Source: Nageia nagi (lineage: Eukaryota > Pinophyta). Taken from it: 64,000 bases of DNA. The notes beneath the pieces were generated by a model. That model did not search any database. It worked only from the letters and a program-made list of their open reading frames with translations, and was not told the DNA's origin. Every line of letters starts with the position of its first letter. The first letter of the stretch is position 1. Below are positions 24,487 to 36,900 of this stretch, piece after piece. Both the position numbers and the translations under genes were made by a program. The stretch covers positions 201,376,001 through 201,440,000 of the forward strand of contig JBITNC010000001.1 of assembly GCA_050084985.1 (NCBI GenBank), written 5' to 3'.

Positions 24487-26050
24487 CTTAGGTTGTTGAT
24501 TTTCTCATGGTATAAGATCTATAAAAATTCCAAGTTGGCCATTATTAGGATGGACAAGGCCAACATTGCTCTCTTCTTGCTTTGGAGTATCATCTATCTG
24601 GATAGCATTTTGATCAATGAGATCCTCTATAATAGTTCTTAAATTCTTGCAATTTTTTGTTAGGTTCCTTAGTGTTCTATGATAATTGTAAAATTCTTCA
24701 AATCTATAATTTTTAGGAATATCATTTGGAAAATGATGTTGAACTATTGGTAAAAGTTCAATAAGATCCTTATCTAACAAAACATTTAGAATACTATCAA
24801 CACTTCCATTTAACATAGTAAACTTTATTTTAGGTGGAAATGATTTTTATTTGTGCTTACTATAGCTACCACTTATGTTAGAGATGTATAACTTTTTACC
24901 TCTATATTATTGAATTTTTCAAGCTCTTTATAGTTTCTCAAGATACAAGGATCCTTTTTAAACAATTTATCAGGCATCTTTTCAAAGGAGAATATTATCA
25001 TGATTAAGAACCTATAATTTGAATATTAGTAGTAAAGTAGCTACACAAGTATCTTTTAAATCTTATTTAGTAGCAGTAACTCTATTTACAACTTTCTTCC
25101 ATATTTTCATGAAATCAGTCAATGATTGTCCATATAATTGCTTAATTTTACATAAATATTTGAATTCAATTCTATCTTGAATAGTGTATTTAAAGTTAGC
25201 AATAAATTGCAAAACAAGATCATATTTATCAATGTTCTTTTTAGGAAGAGAAAAATACCACTTCAATGAATCATCTTTCAAACTACTTGAAAATAATTTA
25301 GTGAGCATATTAGGATCATGGAGAAATTCAATAGATTTTTCTTTAAATTTTCTAACATGCATTTTTGGATCTTGAAAACTATCAAATTTTGTAAACTTAA
25401 TGCTTTTTTTACCAATAAAAACTTTAGAAGCAATTCTATTACTTAAAATATGTTTTAAACAAGATAAAAAATCATCATTATCATGATAAAATGCTTGTTC
25501 AATTTTTGCAATTCTTTCTTGTAATTGAGAGTTAGAGTTAGGAGGAGTCACAAGAGTATATTTTGCAATAGAGGATTGAAGAATAGGATGTTGTGTTTGG
25601 GGTGATATTATGGGTTGTGAAGCATGATATTGAGCAATTGGTTGACTAATTTGAGGGGATGATGGTGTGGATTATGGAGGAACAATAGAAGGGTGTGAAA
25701 TGGGTATTTGAGCTACTTTTCTTATTTTGTATTCTTTTAGTTTGAGGAAAGGTATTAATTATATTGGTTATTTATTCCTCAATGTTGTCTAATAATTTAA
25801 AGATAAGATCTAATTGTTGATCATTCATGGGTTTTTGGAAGGTATACAACTCCTATGCCTCTATTAGAATTCCAATTTTAATTTCATGTTCCTCTTGAGT
25901 CCAATTAGGTTTATTTTCATAAGACCTATCAATTAAAGTATTAATTTGATAACAAATATTTTTTGGTTTCTCAATTTTAGTCATTACATTCTTACTATTA
26001 TCATGGTAGATGTAGTTATCAAGCATAGCTATTTTAGGTTGTTTAAGAAT
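24487..26050 (-). pseudogene. Ty3/gypsy Tat-type gag remnant
   Basis: Minus strand. An N-terminal part near 26030-25740 (DRSYENKPNWTQEE, NDQQLDLIFKLLDNIEE) leads to an open stretch of 162 codons (25551-25063) with the retrotransposon gag core: KFTKFDSFQDPKMHVRKFKE, LFSSSLKDDSLKWYFSLP and LYGQSLTDFMKIWKKV. After a broken interval, 24816-24505 holds the C-terminal knuckle-like element FYNYHRTLRNLTKNCKNL followed by IIEDLIDQNAIQI, the Cys/His pattern of Tat-type gag. No PR or RT follows on this strand, so the element is truncated downstream. Confidence 0.8.
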
Positions 26051-26059
26051 ATCTACCTA

Positions 26060-26775
26060 AGGTTCCAAAGCTTCATTTTTATATGCAGTGATAACTTGGT
26101 CCAAAGGCCAAGTGACATGTGAGAAATTCAACATAAATTTCTAGTATAAATTAGAAATACCTAGAAAGATATGAAGTTCTATGAGAGTTTTTGGACTAGG
26201 CCAATTTTAGATTATCTAGATCTTAACTAGATCAACATGAACATTAGCTTTGTTAAAAATATATATAATATGCTAAATTTGCTTCATTATGAAGATGGAA
26301 TTCTCTAAGTTGGCATACACATTGTGATAGTAAAGAGTTCAAAGCATCTCTTGAAAATGCTACAAATGGTTTCCATTTTCTATTATAAATGAGAATATTA
26401 TCTAAGTGGAAAATTATGGATGAGTTGGTAAAATGGTGCATGATATTATCCATCATCCACATGAAGGTTGCCAAAGCATTGGTAAAACCTAAAGGCATTA
26501 CTAACTACTCAAATAAACCATATTTGAATTTGAACATTGTCTTCTAAATATATTAATTTTAAGCAGAACCTAATGATAAACAAATTTCATATCGATGAAT
26601 AATTTAGCTCCATAAAGCTAATCTAATAGGTCATTTATTTGAGGAAGTAGATATTAGCTCTTGATATAAATTTTGATCAAGGCCCAAAAGTTAATACAGA
26701 GTCTTTAGCATCCATCTCTCTTTGATGCCAATAGGTTTGGACTGTCTCATGGTGAATAGCTCAATCTAATATGTA
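26060..26775 (-). pseudogene. Chromovirus-type reverse transcriptase remnant
   Basis: Minus strand: RLCINFWALIKIYIKS near 26695-26645, LLPQINDLLD near 26640, YGAKLFIDMK near 26610-26585, then VMPLGFTNALATFMWMMDN near 26501-26445, IIFHLDNILIY near 26420-26388 (catalytic YLDD now HLDN) and FLGISNLY with FMLNFS near 26170-26115. Stops and frame changes abound, and the second catalytic Asp is lost. Confidence 0.8.
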
Positions 26776-27149
26776 ATTTCTAAATCAACTCATGTATCTA
26801 CCACTTGATTTATTAATTATATAAAATTTATTTATGATGGATCAAAGAATTTAATAAAGGAAAGCTAGATATCAAGTTAATAAGGTATGTCACCTTGCAA
26901 TGAAAGGGTACTCTATCGGGTGATTTGAAAACACAATAGAAGTTCATAATGATATGGTATATTTATTGTTGTTTGTGTGATGACTATCATGGTAGCAATA
27001 AACATGCTATAATATGATTCCATGATTGTTGTAATAATGAATAATTGTATCCTTACAATCAACCTCTTGTAATATTTAGAAGGGATGAGACAAACATAGG
27101 TAGTCAAATTCACCTTTGTTATATAGTAGAACTATTCTCCAAGAATAAT

Positions 27150-27450
27150 GAATACCCATTGAAACCATGACTCATACACTCCATGATCATTCCACATGTA
27201 GTGCTGGCCTAGGAGCATGTCAAAAAATTCTAAAGGGCCAACATAATAAAGTATCTCATCCCATAATTTTTTGATTGCATAAGAGAGGAGACACTATCAA
27301 GTGATAGTAATGTCTCTCCCTAGATTCAACCATCCAATGCTATATGGATGAGGATGAAACTTCATATGTGAGTTAAGTTTTTTCATAGTTCTAGTAGAAA
27401 TCAAATTATTTTGACATCCATTATTCATGATTAAATGAAATGGCTTACCT
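27150..27450 (-). pseudogene. Gypsy aspartic protease remnant
   Basis: On the minus strand, LIMNNGCQNNLIS near 27425-27390 corresponds to the D-[ST]-G loop (usual IIDxGSxxNLIS), with Asp replaced by Asn. HPHPYSIGWLN and FFDMLLGQHYMW follow, as in chromovirus protease. Inactive. Confidence 0.72.
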
Positions 27451-27599
27451 TAAACCCATATTTATAAGTGAAAGAGCTACTCCTTTGCATGTTGCTCATG
27501 TGGAATAGCTTATGCAGTTGAGAGTGTAGTGGTAATAGTTACACTTGGTTCAACATTCATGATTTTCTTATCCTTTTTATTAGTTTATTGATATTTAAA

Positions 27600-28540
27600 A
27601 TGAAAAACATTAGATGTTGAAGGATTTTATTTGTTAAAAGGGATTGAATTGCTCAAAATCCATCTCTAGAGTCTCAATCACTCTTGTGGTAGTTACCCCA
27701 CTTTTTGATTTTACTCTAATAGGGTTTATTATTATAAGAGTCCTTATACCAATAGTTGGGATTGCATCTCTTTTCAACCTTTTATAACTATATATGATAA
27801 GTGCAAAAATATTTCTTAAGCTACCTCTTGCTGTTGGGATTTTTTAACTACTTCCTTTCTTAACTTGATTTTTCTATTTCAACTTAAGCTTGAAAATGAT
27901 TTCATAAGACTTACCAAGTATTATGAAATCAAAGAGGTGTTCTCAGATGTACTAATGGAGATTGCTTTAGTATTTGTGAATCTAATGCTTATTAGAGATT
28001 TGTATGTCAATTTTTGCAAATAAAGAATGAAAAATTTAAAATTAGTCTTGAACAAACTATTTCTTATCGTGACATGGTTATTTTCAATGTATGCACTAGT
28101 TATCATATGTACCCCCATGATAATATTCTTCATAACTTCTATGAATTCTTCTTATGTTATATGGTGATGTTCATATTTATTTATGTAGGTTTACCACTAA
28201 TGTTTGTAGACACATATGATTTGAGAAAAGAAAATATGATTTTGTCATTGTAAAAAATGTGATTAATGGAAAAATAAGAGCATAATAGATCTAACATATT
28301 TTTAATAGCTTCAACATTTACCTTGCATTCAAAAGTAGGAGTGCCAAAATTTACTTACATTTTGAAAGGAATCTAAGTGTTGAATGATCACATTAAGGAT
28401 GAAGAAGAGTCAATATTCACCAATGGAATCTATTACAAGATATGAGAGAGTTGGTCCCATATTTACTTATTTTGCCAATTCAAATATTCATTCATCATTT
28501 CTTTTAAGGGATCAACAATTTGGGTTTTATTTGATGCCAT
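27600..28540 (-). pseudogene. Gypsy gag remnant (chromovirus-type)
   Basis: The minus-strand frame opens with an ATG at about 28540 (MASNKTQIVDPLKEMM). It contains FGTPTFECKVNVEAIKNMLD near 28350-28290 and FYNDKIIFSFLKS, matching the PxFxGKVDxEAxDNWL and KIxFAxLK pattern of gag. More than ten stops. The 70-codon open piece at 28133-27921 is part of the same decayed gag. Confidence 0.55.
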
Positions 28541-28545
28541 TTGAA

Positions 28546-29712
<1,167 letters not shown>

Positions 29713-29714
29713 TA

Positions 29715-29751
29715 AGCTTATATATGCATACTATGAAATCCTATTTCAAAA
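29715..29751 (+). repeat. Left arm of a 37-bp perfect inverted repeat
   Basis: agcttatatatgcatactat and the following 17 bases are an exact reverse complement of 30429-30465. The arm sits between two (CA)n tracts. Confidence 0.9.
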
Positions 29752-29757
29752 ATAAAT

Positions 29758-29790
29758 ACACACACAAACACACACACACACACACACACC
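29758..29790. repeat. Second (CA)n tract
   Basis: About 33 bp of CA repeat, separated from the main tract by the inverted-repeat arm. Confidence 0.9.
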
Positions 29791-30428
29791 ATTAGATGAA
29801 GGAATAATTATGGAATTAGTCACTATAATATTTGATGAAAAGATTATGGGTGTACTACACCATAGTTTAGCATCACGTTTGAGAAAACCTAAAAATTATG
29901 TTCCTAAAAAGTGCCTAAAATATTTGAAATATTGAGTAATGATTCCTTACGATAAAGGGTATCCAAAACACTTTACAAATAAGAAAAATTCATCATAATT
30001 TAGAACTTATAGCCTTTTGAATATTTTAGTAGTTTTAAAAATAAATTTTGTAGACCAAAATTAAATGGTTTACACTTATTGAAAGTGTTCAAACAATATA
30101 TCATTATAGAGATATTGAAACTATATTTATTATGATATATAGAACATCAAGTTTGTATCAGAATATTAAAATTTATTAGTCTTTAAAATCAATAATTTAG
30201 AACTATTTCAATATGTTGGATAGTTACTCCAAACATGATGTGAATGAAACTAGTTTTCAAAATGAGATTTTGTAGCTTATTATTCCACTTGCATGAATAT
30301 GCTTTGTTACTACATTGTCCAAAACTTTCATTCAAAATATAATAACAAATTATCTTTATATGAGCTTTTGAAGCTTAATGTTTCACATGGATGCTCATGT
30401 ATTAATAATTCTTTGATGGGGACTATCA
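29791..30428. other. Interior between inverted-repeat arms, no gene recognised
   Basis: AT-rich. No transposase or other coding signal, and no target duplication that I could establish outside the arms. With the arms it could be a non-coding foldback or MITE-like unit of about 750 bp. Confidence 0.4.
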
Positions 30429-30465
30429 TTTTGAAATAGGATTTCATAGTATGCATATATAAGCT
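30429..30465 (-). repeat. Right arm of the 37-bp perfect inverted repeat
   Basis: Reverse complement of 29715-29751, 677 bp away. A diverged direct duplication follows at 30463-30545 (tagaactatggatttctacc and tagaattatggggttctacc). Confidence 0.9.
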
Positions 30466-30545
30466 CTAGAACTATGGATTTCTACCTGTTTGAACATACA
30501 TTAACATATATGAGATGTAGAATTATGGGGTTCTACCTATTTAAT

Positions 30546-31939
30546 TCATACTTTTAAAAGCATTTTCAGACAAATGATGAAATTCTCTAACATTTCTATA
30601 ACAATGCTTTTAATTCAAAATTTTGTTTTCATCTAAGAGGATATTGCAAATAATTTAGTAGGAAATTATAACACAAGTGCCTATTTAAAATACATCTTAC
30701 TGATTTTCTTAAAATCTACTCTATTCCACCAAATGATCAAACTAAAGGAAAAGCTTAGCCTAAATCTCAAAGAGTTGTTGGGAGATAACACAAAAAAAAG
30801 ATAAAATCAAATAACCAAAATAAAGGAAGATTGGATCAACATACTTATAAAGTGGCAGGAGATAACTTGCAATAGAAGTTTTTCAAAGTAGTAAAAAAGC
30901 CTTTTATTAGAAAGCTTTTTGTTGAATGTTTTTAGTGACCCCTAGGATTAACCTAGTTAGTAACTATACTAAACATTAATTTGATCATAAGAATAATAAT
31001 ATGAAGTATAACATGATAGAAATGAATAAAATAATACTTAGACTATTGGATCAATATAACACCAATGCACTAATGAGAAAGGGATCAAGAGATAGCTGCA
31101 TACCTATTAACCCTACCTATGATAATGAAGATTATATGAAAATAAGATCTTATTAAGGATGATGATTTTTATATATTCATCCTTACACCAAATCTAATAT
31201 TAAACCCTAACATGGATGCCTAAGGGAGAATAGATGCTGAGCCCAAATAGTAGTGCTAGAGTGTATGGTAGTGTAGACATTGAGCATCTCAATAGTAGAG
31301 TTCACAACCAAGATCTAATAGATAACAAAACATCGATAAATCAATCCATACATATAATTACAAAAGGTGGAATAAAAAATATGCTCATGTGTTAACAAGA
31401 TTGTAATTTCAATAGGAAGCATTGAGAAATACCTAAATGTAGGTATCGACTAATGAGATGAAATCTTGCAACTTTCCCATTTAATCATACTTACCTTTAA
31501 ATATACAAGAGAATATCCAATAGAAGTTAATGCCAATGCTGGGGTACCTTGCAAAAATAAAGATAAAATTACATGAGAAGTGTCTTATGTGGGCCAATAT
31601 AACACATATGATATAATATGATATTAATATATTGAAACACTTGATAGGGAAACCTAAGGTGGACAAACATTAAGTGTAAACAAATGCCTCCCTTTGCAAA
31701 TATAATGAAATGAAATGAAATTAAAATATAATTTTATTTGCAAAGGAAGTAGAAAAGAAAGAGAAGAAAAATTTGATACTTCCTTGGTTTTGTTGTAGAA
31801 CCATTCGATCATGAAGGATTGATGATATATAATACCCCCTGTTTGCCTTGGTTGTGAAATGGAATGGTGCTAATGGAATGAGAATAATCAAGAGCAAATA
31901 ATAACCTAAAAAAGAGAGATAGAAAATAAGATCTTCCCA

Positions 31940-31941
<2 letters not shown>
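30546..31941. other. No gene recognised
   Basis: AT-rich flank of the minus-strand Tat element. No open frame with recognisable content. Confidence 0.4.

Positions 31942-31991
<50 letters not shown>
31942..31991. repeat. (AT)n microsatellite at the edge of an LTR
   Basis: About 25 AT units. The homologous position in the other LTR (39854) reads tgtagacaaaaataatg, so the tract seems to have replaced or grown out of this LTR terminus. It hides the exact end and any target duplication. Confidence 0.92.
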
Positions 31992-31994
<3 letters not shown>

Positions 31995-32599
31995 AAAATA
32001 ATGCATGAATAATAAATCAACACATTATTCATCTACAATGTAATATTAAAGCATATATATAAAATATGACAACAAACAAATATGATAAACAATTTACCTT
32101 CACCTAGATTACATTCAAATGAAATAGTAGAGGTCATACATCAATCACCACAACACCTCATAAAAAACAAATGTCACCAAAATCCTAAGAGCACACCATT
32201 AACTACATGATAGACTCAAATATATGAATGGAAATAAGTATGTATGAAGTGAGATGAAGGGTTTAACAGATCTATGCAGAGGTGGTGTTACAAGATACCA
32301 TTGTTGGTTAGATAGAATAATATTGCATGTTTTTGGTCTCTCTCTTTTTATATCCACTAGTTATTGATTGTGTTTCCTTTGATATTATTTTATAGCAAAT
32401 TTTTGATCCTCTTTGATTCTTGAAGTCATTGCTTATTACATTATTTCTAGTGTCTCTCTTGGTATTTGACACCTATTACATTGTTCAATGGTCCATTCCA
32501 TTGCCTTGTGTATATTTTAACCCTTATTTACAATACATATTCCTTAATACTTTAAAATGAATTATTTAATAAGTAATAATTTATTTTTAGGAATCTACA
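31990..32599 (-). repeat. 3' LTR of the minus-strand Tat element
   Basis: Homologous to 39854-40465 over about 600 bp. On the minus strand it starts TGTAGATTCC right after the PPT. A minus-strand TATA-like TATAAAAA lies at 32345-32352. The distal end is obscured by the (AT)n tract. Confidence 0.88.
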
Positions 32600-32615
32600 T
32601 TTTTCCTCTTTTTGG
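32600..32615 (-). other. Polypurine tract of the minus-strand Tat element
   Basis: On the minus strand AAAAAGAGGAAAAA abuts TGTAGATTCC, the LTR start. Confidence 0.82.
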
Positions 32616-32637
32616 AGATGTTATTGAAGAAATGAAA

Positions 32638-33036
32638 TTACAAATCTAAAGAATAAGTATAGAAAGAATTTTTGAAAAATGTGAACTCTTTATCCAACAC
32701 CACCATTTGATGATGAAAAGGGTCCTTTACTACCCGTTTTGTGTTGGTTTCCTTAGTAAAGGTTCTTGAGTGGTGAAACCAAGAAAAAACTTGAATAATT
32801 ATATCTTTTTGCCCCTTGCAATATTTCTTCCATGGAAGGAACTCCGCTACAAAGTAGTTATATGGTCCCACATCAACTCTTTGAAATAGAATAGAGTCTT
32901 TTTCCCCTTTACACTCTTCAACCATGAATCTAATCATTCCTTCATCTATAATACTCAAGAATTTGATTCTCTTACATCCATACCTTGATATAGAAAAGGT
33001 TCCTTTTATTTTAGCTTTTGATTCATTAATATGCAC
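32638..33036 (-). CDS. Unrecognised 132-codon open frame next to the PPT of the Tat element
   Basis: An uninterrupted minus-strand frame from ATG to stop, ending about 20 bp before the PPT. I recognise no family. The predicted product is basic and aromatic-rich, with IIDEGMIRFMVEECKGEK, VDVGPYNYFVAEFLPWKKY, KDIIIQVFSWFHHSRTF and FHHQMVVLDKEF. No signal peptide or membrane segment is evident. It stands out because gag and pol of the same element carry stops every few dozen codons. Tat-type elements are known to carry extra ORFs in this position, in either strand. It may also be chance openness. Confidence 0.4.
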   Translation of the reverse strand: MHINESKAKIKGTFSISRYGCKRIKFLSIIDEGMIRFMVEECKGEKDSILFQRVDVGPYNYFVAEFLPWKKYCKGQKDIIIQVFSWFHHSRTFTKETNTKRVVKDPFHHQMVVLDKEFTFFKNSFYTYSLDL

Positions 33037-33161
33037 ATCGCTAGCTTCATGAAAACAATATTTTTATGCTATCAATAGTGTGGATCTTGCATCATTTTAT
33101 TTCCTTATTTTGATGTAGATACATGCAAAAAGTATTAGATATACCCTAAATGAAAATATTT

Positions 33162-33543
33162 TGGATACATAATGAGTTGCATCATCCATTGATGATGAAT
33201 TAATGTCAACAATCTACTTATGGTTGCATCATTAGTTTATATTTTAAGTGAGTGAACTCTCACTAGCCATATCAATGGCTATTGGTGTTCATACATTTTA
33301 TGTATATGACCTTGAGACATTATGCATTGTATGTTTCAAAGAAAAAATCATGTGGATACACAACAAGTTGTATCATCCATTGAAGATGAATCAATGTCCA
33401 TATCTTACTTACTATTATATCAGTGGTTTATCTTTTAAGTGAGTGAACTCTCACTAGCCATATTGAGGGCCATTGATGACCTAGCATTTATATGTCCATG
33501 GTCCACAGACATTATACTATCTTTTTTTTATGTAGTTGGCAGT
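33162..33543 (-). repeat. 191-bp tandem duplication with an internal hairpin
   Basis: Two diverged copies with the same landmarks at a 191-bp offset (tggatac at 33162 and 33353; ttttaagtgagtgaactctc at 33242 and 33433). The best-conserved block contains agtgag-tgaact-ctcact, a 6-bp-stem hairpin kept in both copies. It lies between integrase and the open frame near the PPT. Confidence 0.85.
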
Positions 33544-33729
33544 GTACAAATAGTAATACATGTTGCTAGCTACATGGAAATAATGAAAGAAATTACAAAA
33601 ATGAAAATAAAAAATAAAATACATGTATATTATATGAAATATTTATTATTTTGTAAGGTATATAGTCTTTGTCTCATGAAAAGAAACATTTAATGTGCAT
33701 GGCATTGAAGGTATTTGGTTCTTCTTTTC

Positions 33730-34830
33730 CATCTATGGATGATAATTTGTAAGCTCTCGATCTTGTTGCTTCAAATATAACAAATGGACCAAGCCAATTT
33801 GGTTCAAATTTCCTTTTACTTCATCATTTACAGCTATCTTGTTAATGTTTTCTTTCAGTACCAAGTTTTCCATATTGAATTCCTTTGGTTTGATCTTCTT
33901 TCCAAATGCCCTTTTTAATTTTTCATGATAAGCTTTTTGATGTTCAATTGCCTTAATTATTTCCTCATTAAGTGATTCCAACTACTGTAATCTAGTTTTC
34001 TTGGCTTATTCATATGATATTTCTCCTTATAATGAAATTTGTAAGGATGGTAACTCTAGCTCCAATGATACTACAACCTCATCTCCATATACTAATGAAA
34101 ATGGTGTTTCCCCAATGGCTATTCTAATGCTTGTTCTATATGCCCATAATGCATATGGTAATTGCTCATGCCAATCTACCTTATATCTATCCTAAGTTTT
34201 TGATAAAATATGAATTATGATTTTATTTGATGCTTATGCTTGACCATTTCCTTGAGGGTATGAAATTGAATAAATTTTTTGAGCAATGTGAAATGTTTAA
34301 CAAAAGGCTATCATATCTTTACCTTTAAAATTTGGCTCATTATATGTGATCAACCTTTGTGGCATCCCAAACCTAGTTATGATATTCTCTATCAATAATA
34401 CAATGATCTTATCTTGTGTAACTGATTTCATTAGAATGGATTCAACCCATTTTATATTGAAATTTATATCCATGATAATGAATTTATGACCTTATCTTGA
34501 GTATGGATTGATAAACCCAATCAAATCTATACCCCATGTTGCAAATAGGCAAGCTGAACCTATGGAATTCAACTCTTGAGTTGGTTATTTCTCTAAATTT
34601 GCATGCTTTTGACACTATAAATAGTCCTCCTCCATTGTAGGCCACTAGTACCCAATTTGCAAAAGCTTAGTATACAATGCTTTTGCATAGAAGTGTACTC
34701 CAAATAACCCATCATGTACTTTTTATAATGCTATTTCTATTTCATGTTGTGTTAGACATCTTAACAAAGCTCCATCAAATGAAATTCTATATAGCACTTC
34801 ACCAATAATCACATACTTAATAGTTGTCCT
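33730..34830 (-). pseudogene. Tat-type integrase remnant
   Basis: Minus strand: VHDGLFGVHF and LLQIGY near 34730-34670 (damaged zinc-binding part), WGIDLIGFINPYS near 34535-34500 (first catalytic Asp), KFIIMDINFNIKWVESI, ITRFGMPQRLITYNEPNF near 34400-34340 (second Asp replaced) and GNGQA near 34255-34240 followed by a stop where the catalytic Glu is expected. LPYALWAYRTSIRIAIGETPF follows (shown as read, near 34175-34110), then an open 82-codon C-terminal piece (33981-33733) with FGKKIKPKEF and NLVLKEN. Inactive. Confidence 0.87.
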
Positions 34831-34914
34831 CTTTAATCTAACTCCTTCATGTCTATCAAAACTTGATGGAATTGTTTGATCTTTCGAATAATTGTAAATA
34901 TCAACATACCATTA

Positions 34915-35420
34915 TTAAGGATCACTTTTTATTTCAAGATGACATGTATGTAGTTCATCTATGTGATCCAGATAGAAAGGTGTACAAATATTTCGAATCT
35001 TGAGGATAGTTTCTTCATGTTCTATCTCAATTGGTTCCAATGAAGTTGCACTTGCAATTGCATCTACATACTTATTATTAGTCCTTGGAATATTATGAAT
35101 AGTGTACCTATCAAAATCATCAAGAAACTTAGAAAACACTATCTTATATGGATTTAGCTTTTAATCCTTTGTATTATATGTATCATTAACTTGATTTACC
35201 ATAAGCTGTGAATCACCATAGATCTCCAAATCTTTTATTTTTGGGGTTATAGCTACTTTTAATCCTAAAATAAAAGCTTCATACTCTTCCATGTTATTAA
35301 TGCACTTAAATCCAAGTTTATAAGCCATAGGAATTACCTCATTGGTAGGTGACACTATAATAATACCTACACCTACTTCATAAGAACACTTAGATCCATC
35401 AAAATATAGGATCTAGGATG
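34915..35420 (-). pseudogene. Second RNase H (aRH) of the Tat element
   Basis: Minus strand: LYFDGSKCSYEVGVGIIIV near 35415-35360, then two open pieces. 35355-35161 has MEEYEAFILGLKVA and YGDSQLMVNQV. 35139-34915 has RTNNKYVDAIASATSL. DGSxxxxxGxG, EYEA and GDSQL are the aRH landmarks, with acidic residues largely intact. One stop (at 35160) separates the pieces. Confidence 0.85.
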
Positions 35421-35559
35421 TAGGTTCATCCTCCATGTAGCACACAAAGTCATTTGGAATTTTCATTTATTCAATATCATGCTATTGATAGCCTTTTGTT
35501 AGTTTTGTACATCATTGGATGCATAAATTCTCATCATACCCATTTGAAAACTCTTTGTA

Positions 35560-36900
35560 TACCATTTTACCATCATTCCAAGGGAGTTCTGCTATCAAGT
35601 CTACAATTTCTTTCCCTTTCACATATTTTTTCTTAACCACATTGATATTAAATTTTTGTAATAACATCAACCATTTAGCTACTTATCATGATAAATGTTG
35701 TTTTGCTACAAAATATTTCACTAGGTTAATTGGGCTAAAAACATATGTAGTCCAATATAAAAGATAATGCCTCAATTGTTTTGTAGCAAAAATAATACCA
35801 AATCAAAGCTTTTCCATGGGTGTGTATCTAATTTCATAATCACTAAGAGTTTTACTAAGGTAGTATATTACCCTTTATTTATTCTCATTATATTTCTAAC
35901 ATAATATTATCCCCAAGGCATAAAAAATAGATGATATATAAAGGTATATTGGCTTTGCAAAATTCATAGGCACTAAGATAGGAGAATTTAACAAGTATTT
36001 CTTTATATATTCAAATGCTTTTTGACATTTTTCATCCCATAAAAACTTGATATCCTTTTTAAAAAAATGAGTAAATGGCCTAGATTTATCTCCAAGTTGA
36101 GAAATGAATCTTCTTATCAAATTTATCTTTCCTTAAAGGCTCCTTAGTTGCTTAATATTTCTTGGAGTTAGCATACTTACTATGGCTTTCACCTTCTTAA
36201 TATCTACCTCAATACTCCTTTTTGAGACCATGAATCCAAGCAATTTACCTGAAGTAACACCAAAAGCACACTTTTAAGGTTTGAGTCTAATCTTGTACCT
36301 TTTTAAGATTTGAAATAGCTCTTCAAGGAGCTTTAAGTAATCTTAGCCTTGGTTTTATTTGACCAAGATGTCATCAACATATACCTCTATCGATTTATGA
36401 ATGTGTTCATGGAACATTGACACCATAGCCCTTTGGTAGGTAGCACCTACATTTTTCAATCCAAAAGGCATAACTTTCCAACAAAACTTTTCCCATGGCA
36501 TAGTGAAAGCAATATTATGTTGATCAACTAGATTGATTAATATTTGGTTATATCCTAAAAATCCATCCATAAAAGATAAAATATCATGACCAAAAATACT
36601 ATCCACAATCATATAAATATTAGGCAATAGAAAATAATATTTTTAGAAAAGCATTATTGATATAAAAAAATCGTTACAAACCCTTATTTATCTAGTAGGT
36701 CTTGTAATAGGAACAATGTTAGCCATATTTTTTGAATAATTAATTGGTTTAATAAATCCAACATTCAAATATTTCTCTATTTCTTTCTTGACTAACAATT
36801 CCTTAGAAAGATGCATCTTTCTTATTTTTTGTCTATTTGGTTTGGTTCCTTTATTTAATGGTAAATTATGCATAAAAAAAGAGGTATCTAAACCAGGCAT
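35560..36900 (-). pseudogene. Tat-type reverse transcriptase and first RNase H remnant
   Basis: Minus strand. 36900-36688 holds the RT entry (KKEIEKYLNVGFIKPINYS, VPITRPTR). 36627-36355 is open for 90 codons through FMDGFLGYNQILIN, WKVMPFGLKNVGATYQRAM and VYVDDILVK, with both catalytic Asp of YVDD present. 36285-36170 is the connection (KCAFGVTSGKLLGFMVS). 36120-35896 starts RNase H (FLWDEKCQKAFEYIKKYL). 35850-35690 ends it with YEIRYTPMEKL and RHYLLYWTTYVFS. Stops and small gaps separate these blocks, so no continuous polymerase remains. Confidence 0.88.

Larger units (their letters stand above)
26060..28545 (-). mobile_element. Chromovirus-type Ty3/gypsy remnant: gag, protease, RT (truncated)
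   Basis: Three segments in pol order on the minus strand: gag near 28540-27600, protease near 27450-27150 and RT near 26775-26060. No LTRs, RNase H or integrase are seen. The element stops abruptly at about 26.06 kb, where a Tat-type gag of the same orientation begins. Assignment to the chromovirus group rests on the RT phrase TNALATFM (usual TNAPATFM), which differs from Tat (KNAGATYQ). Confidence 0.72.
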
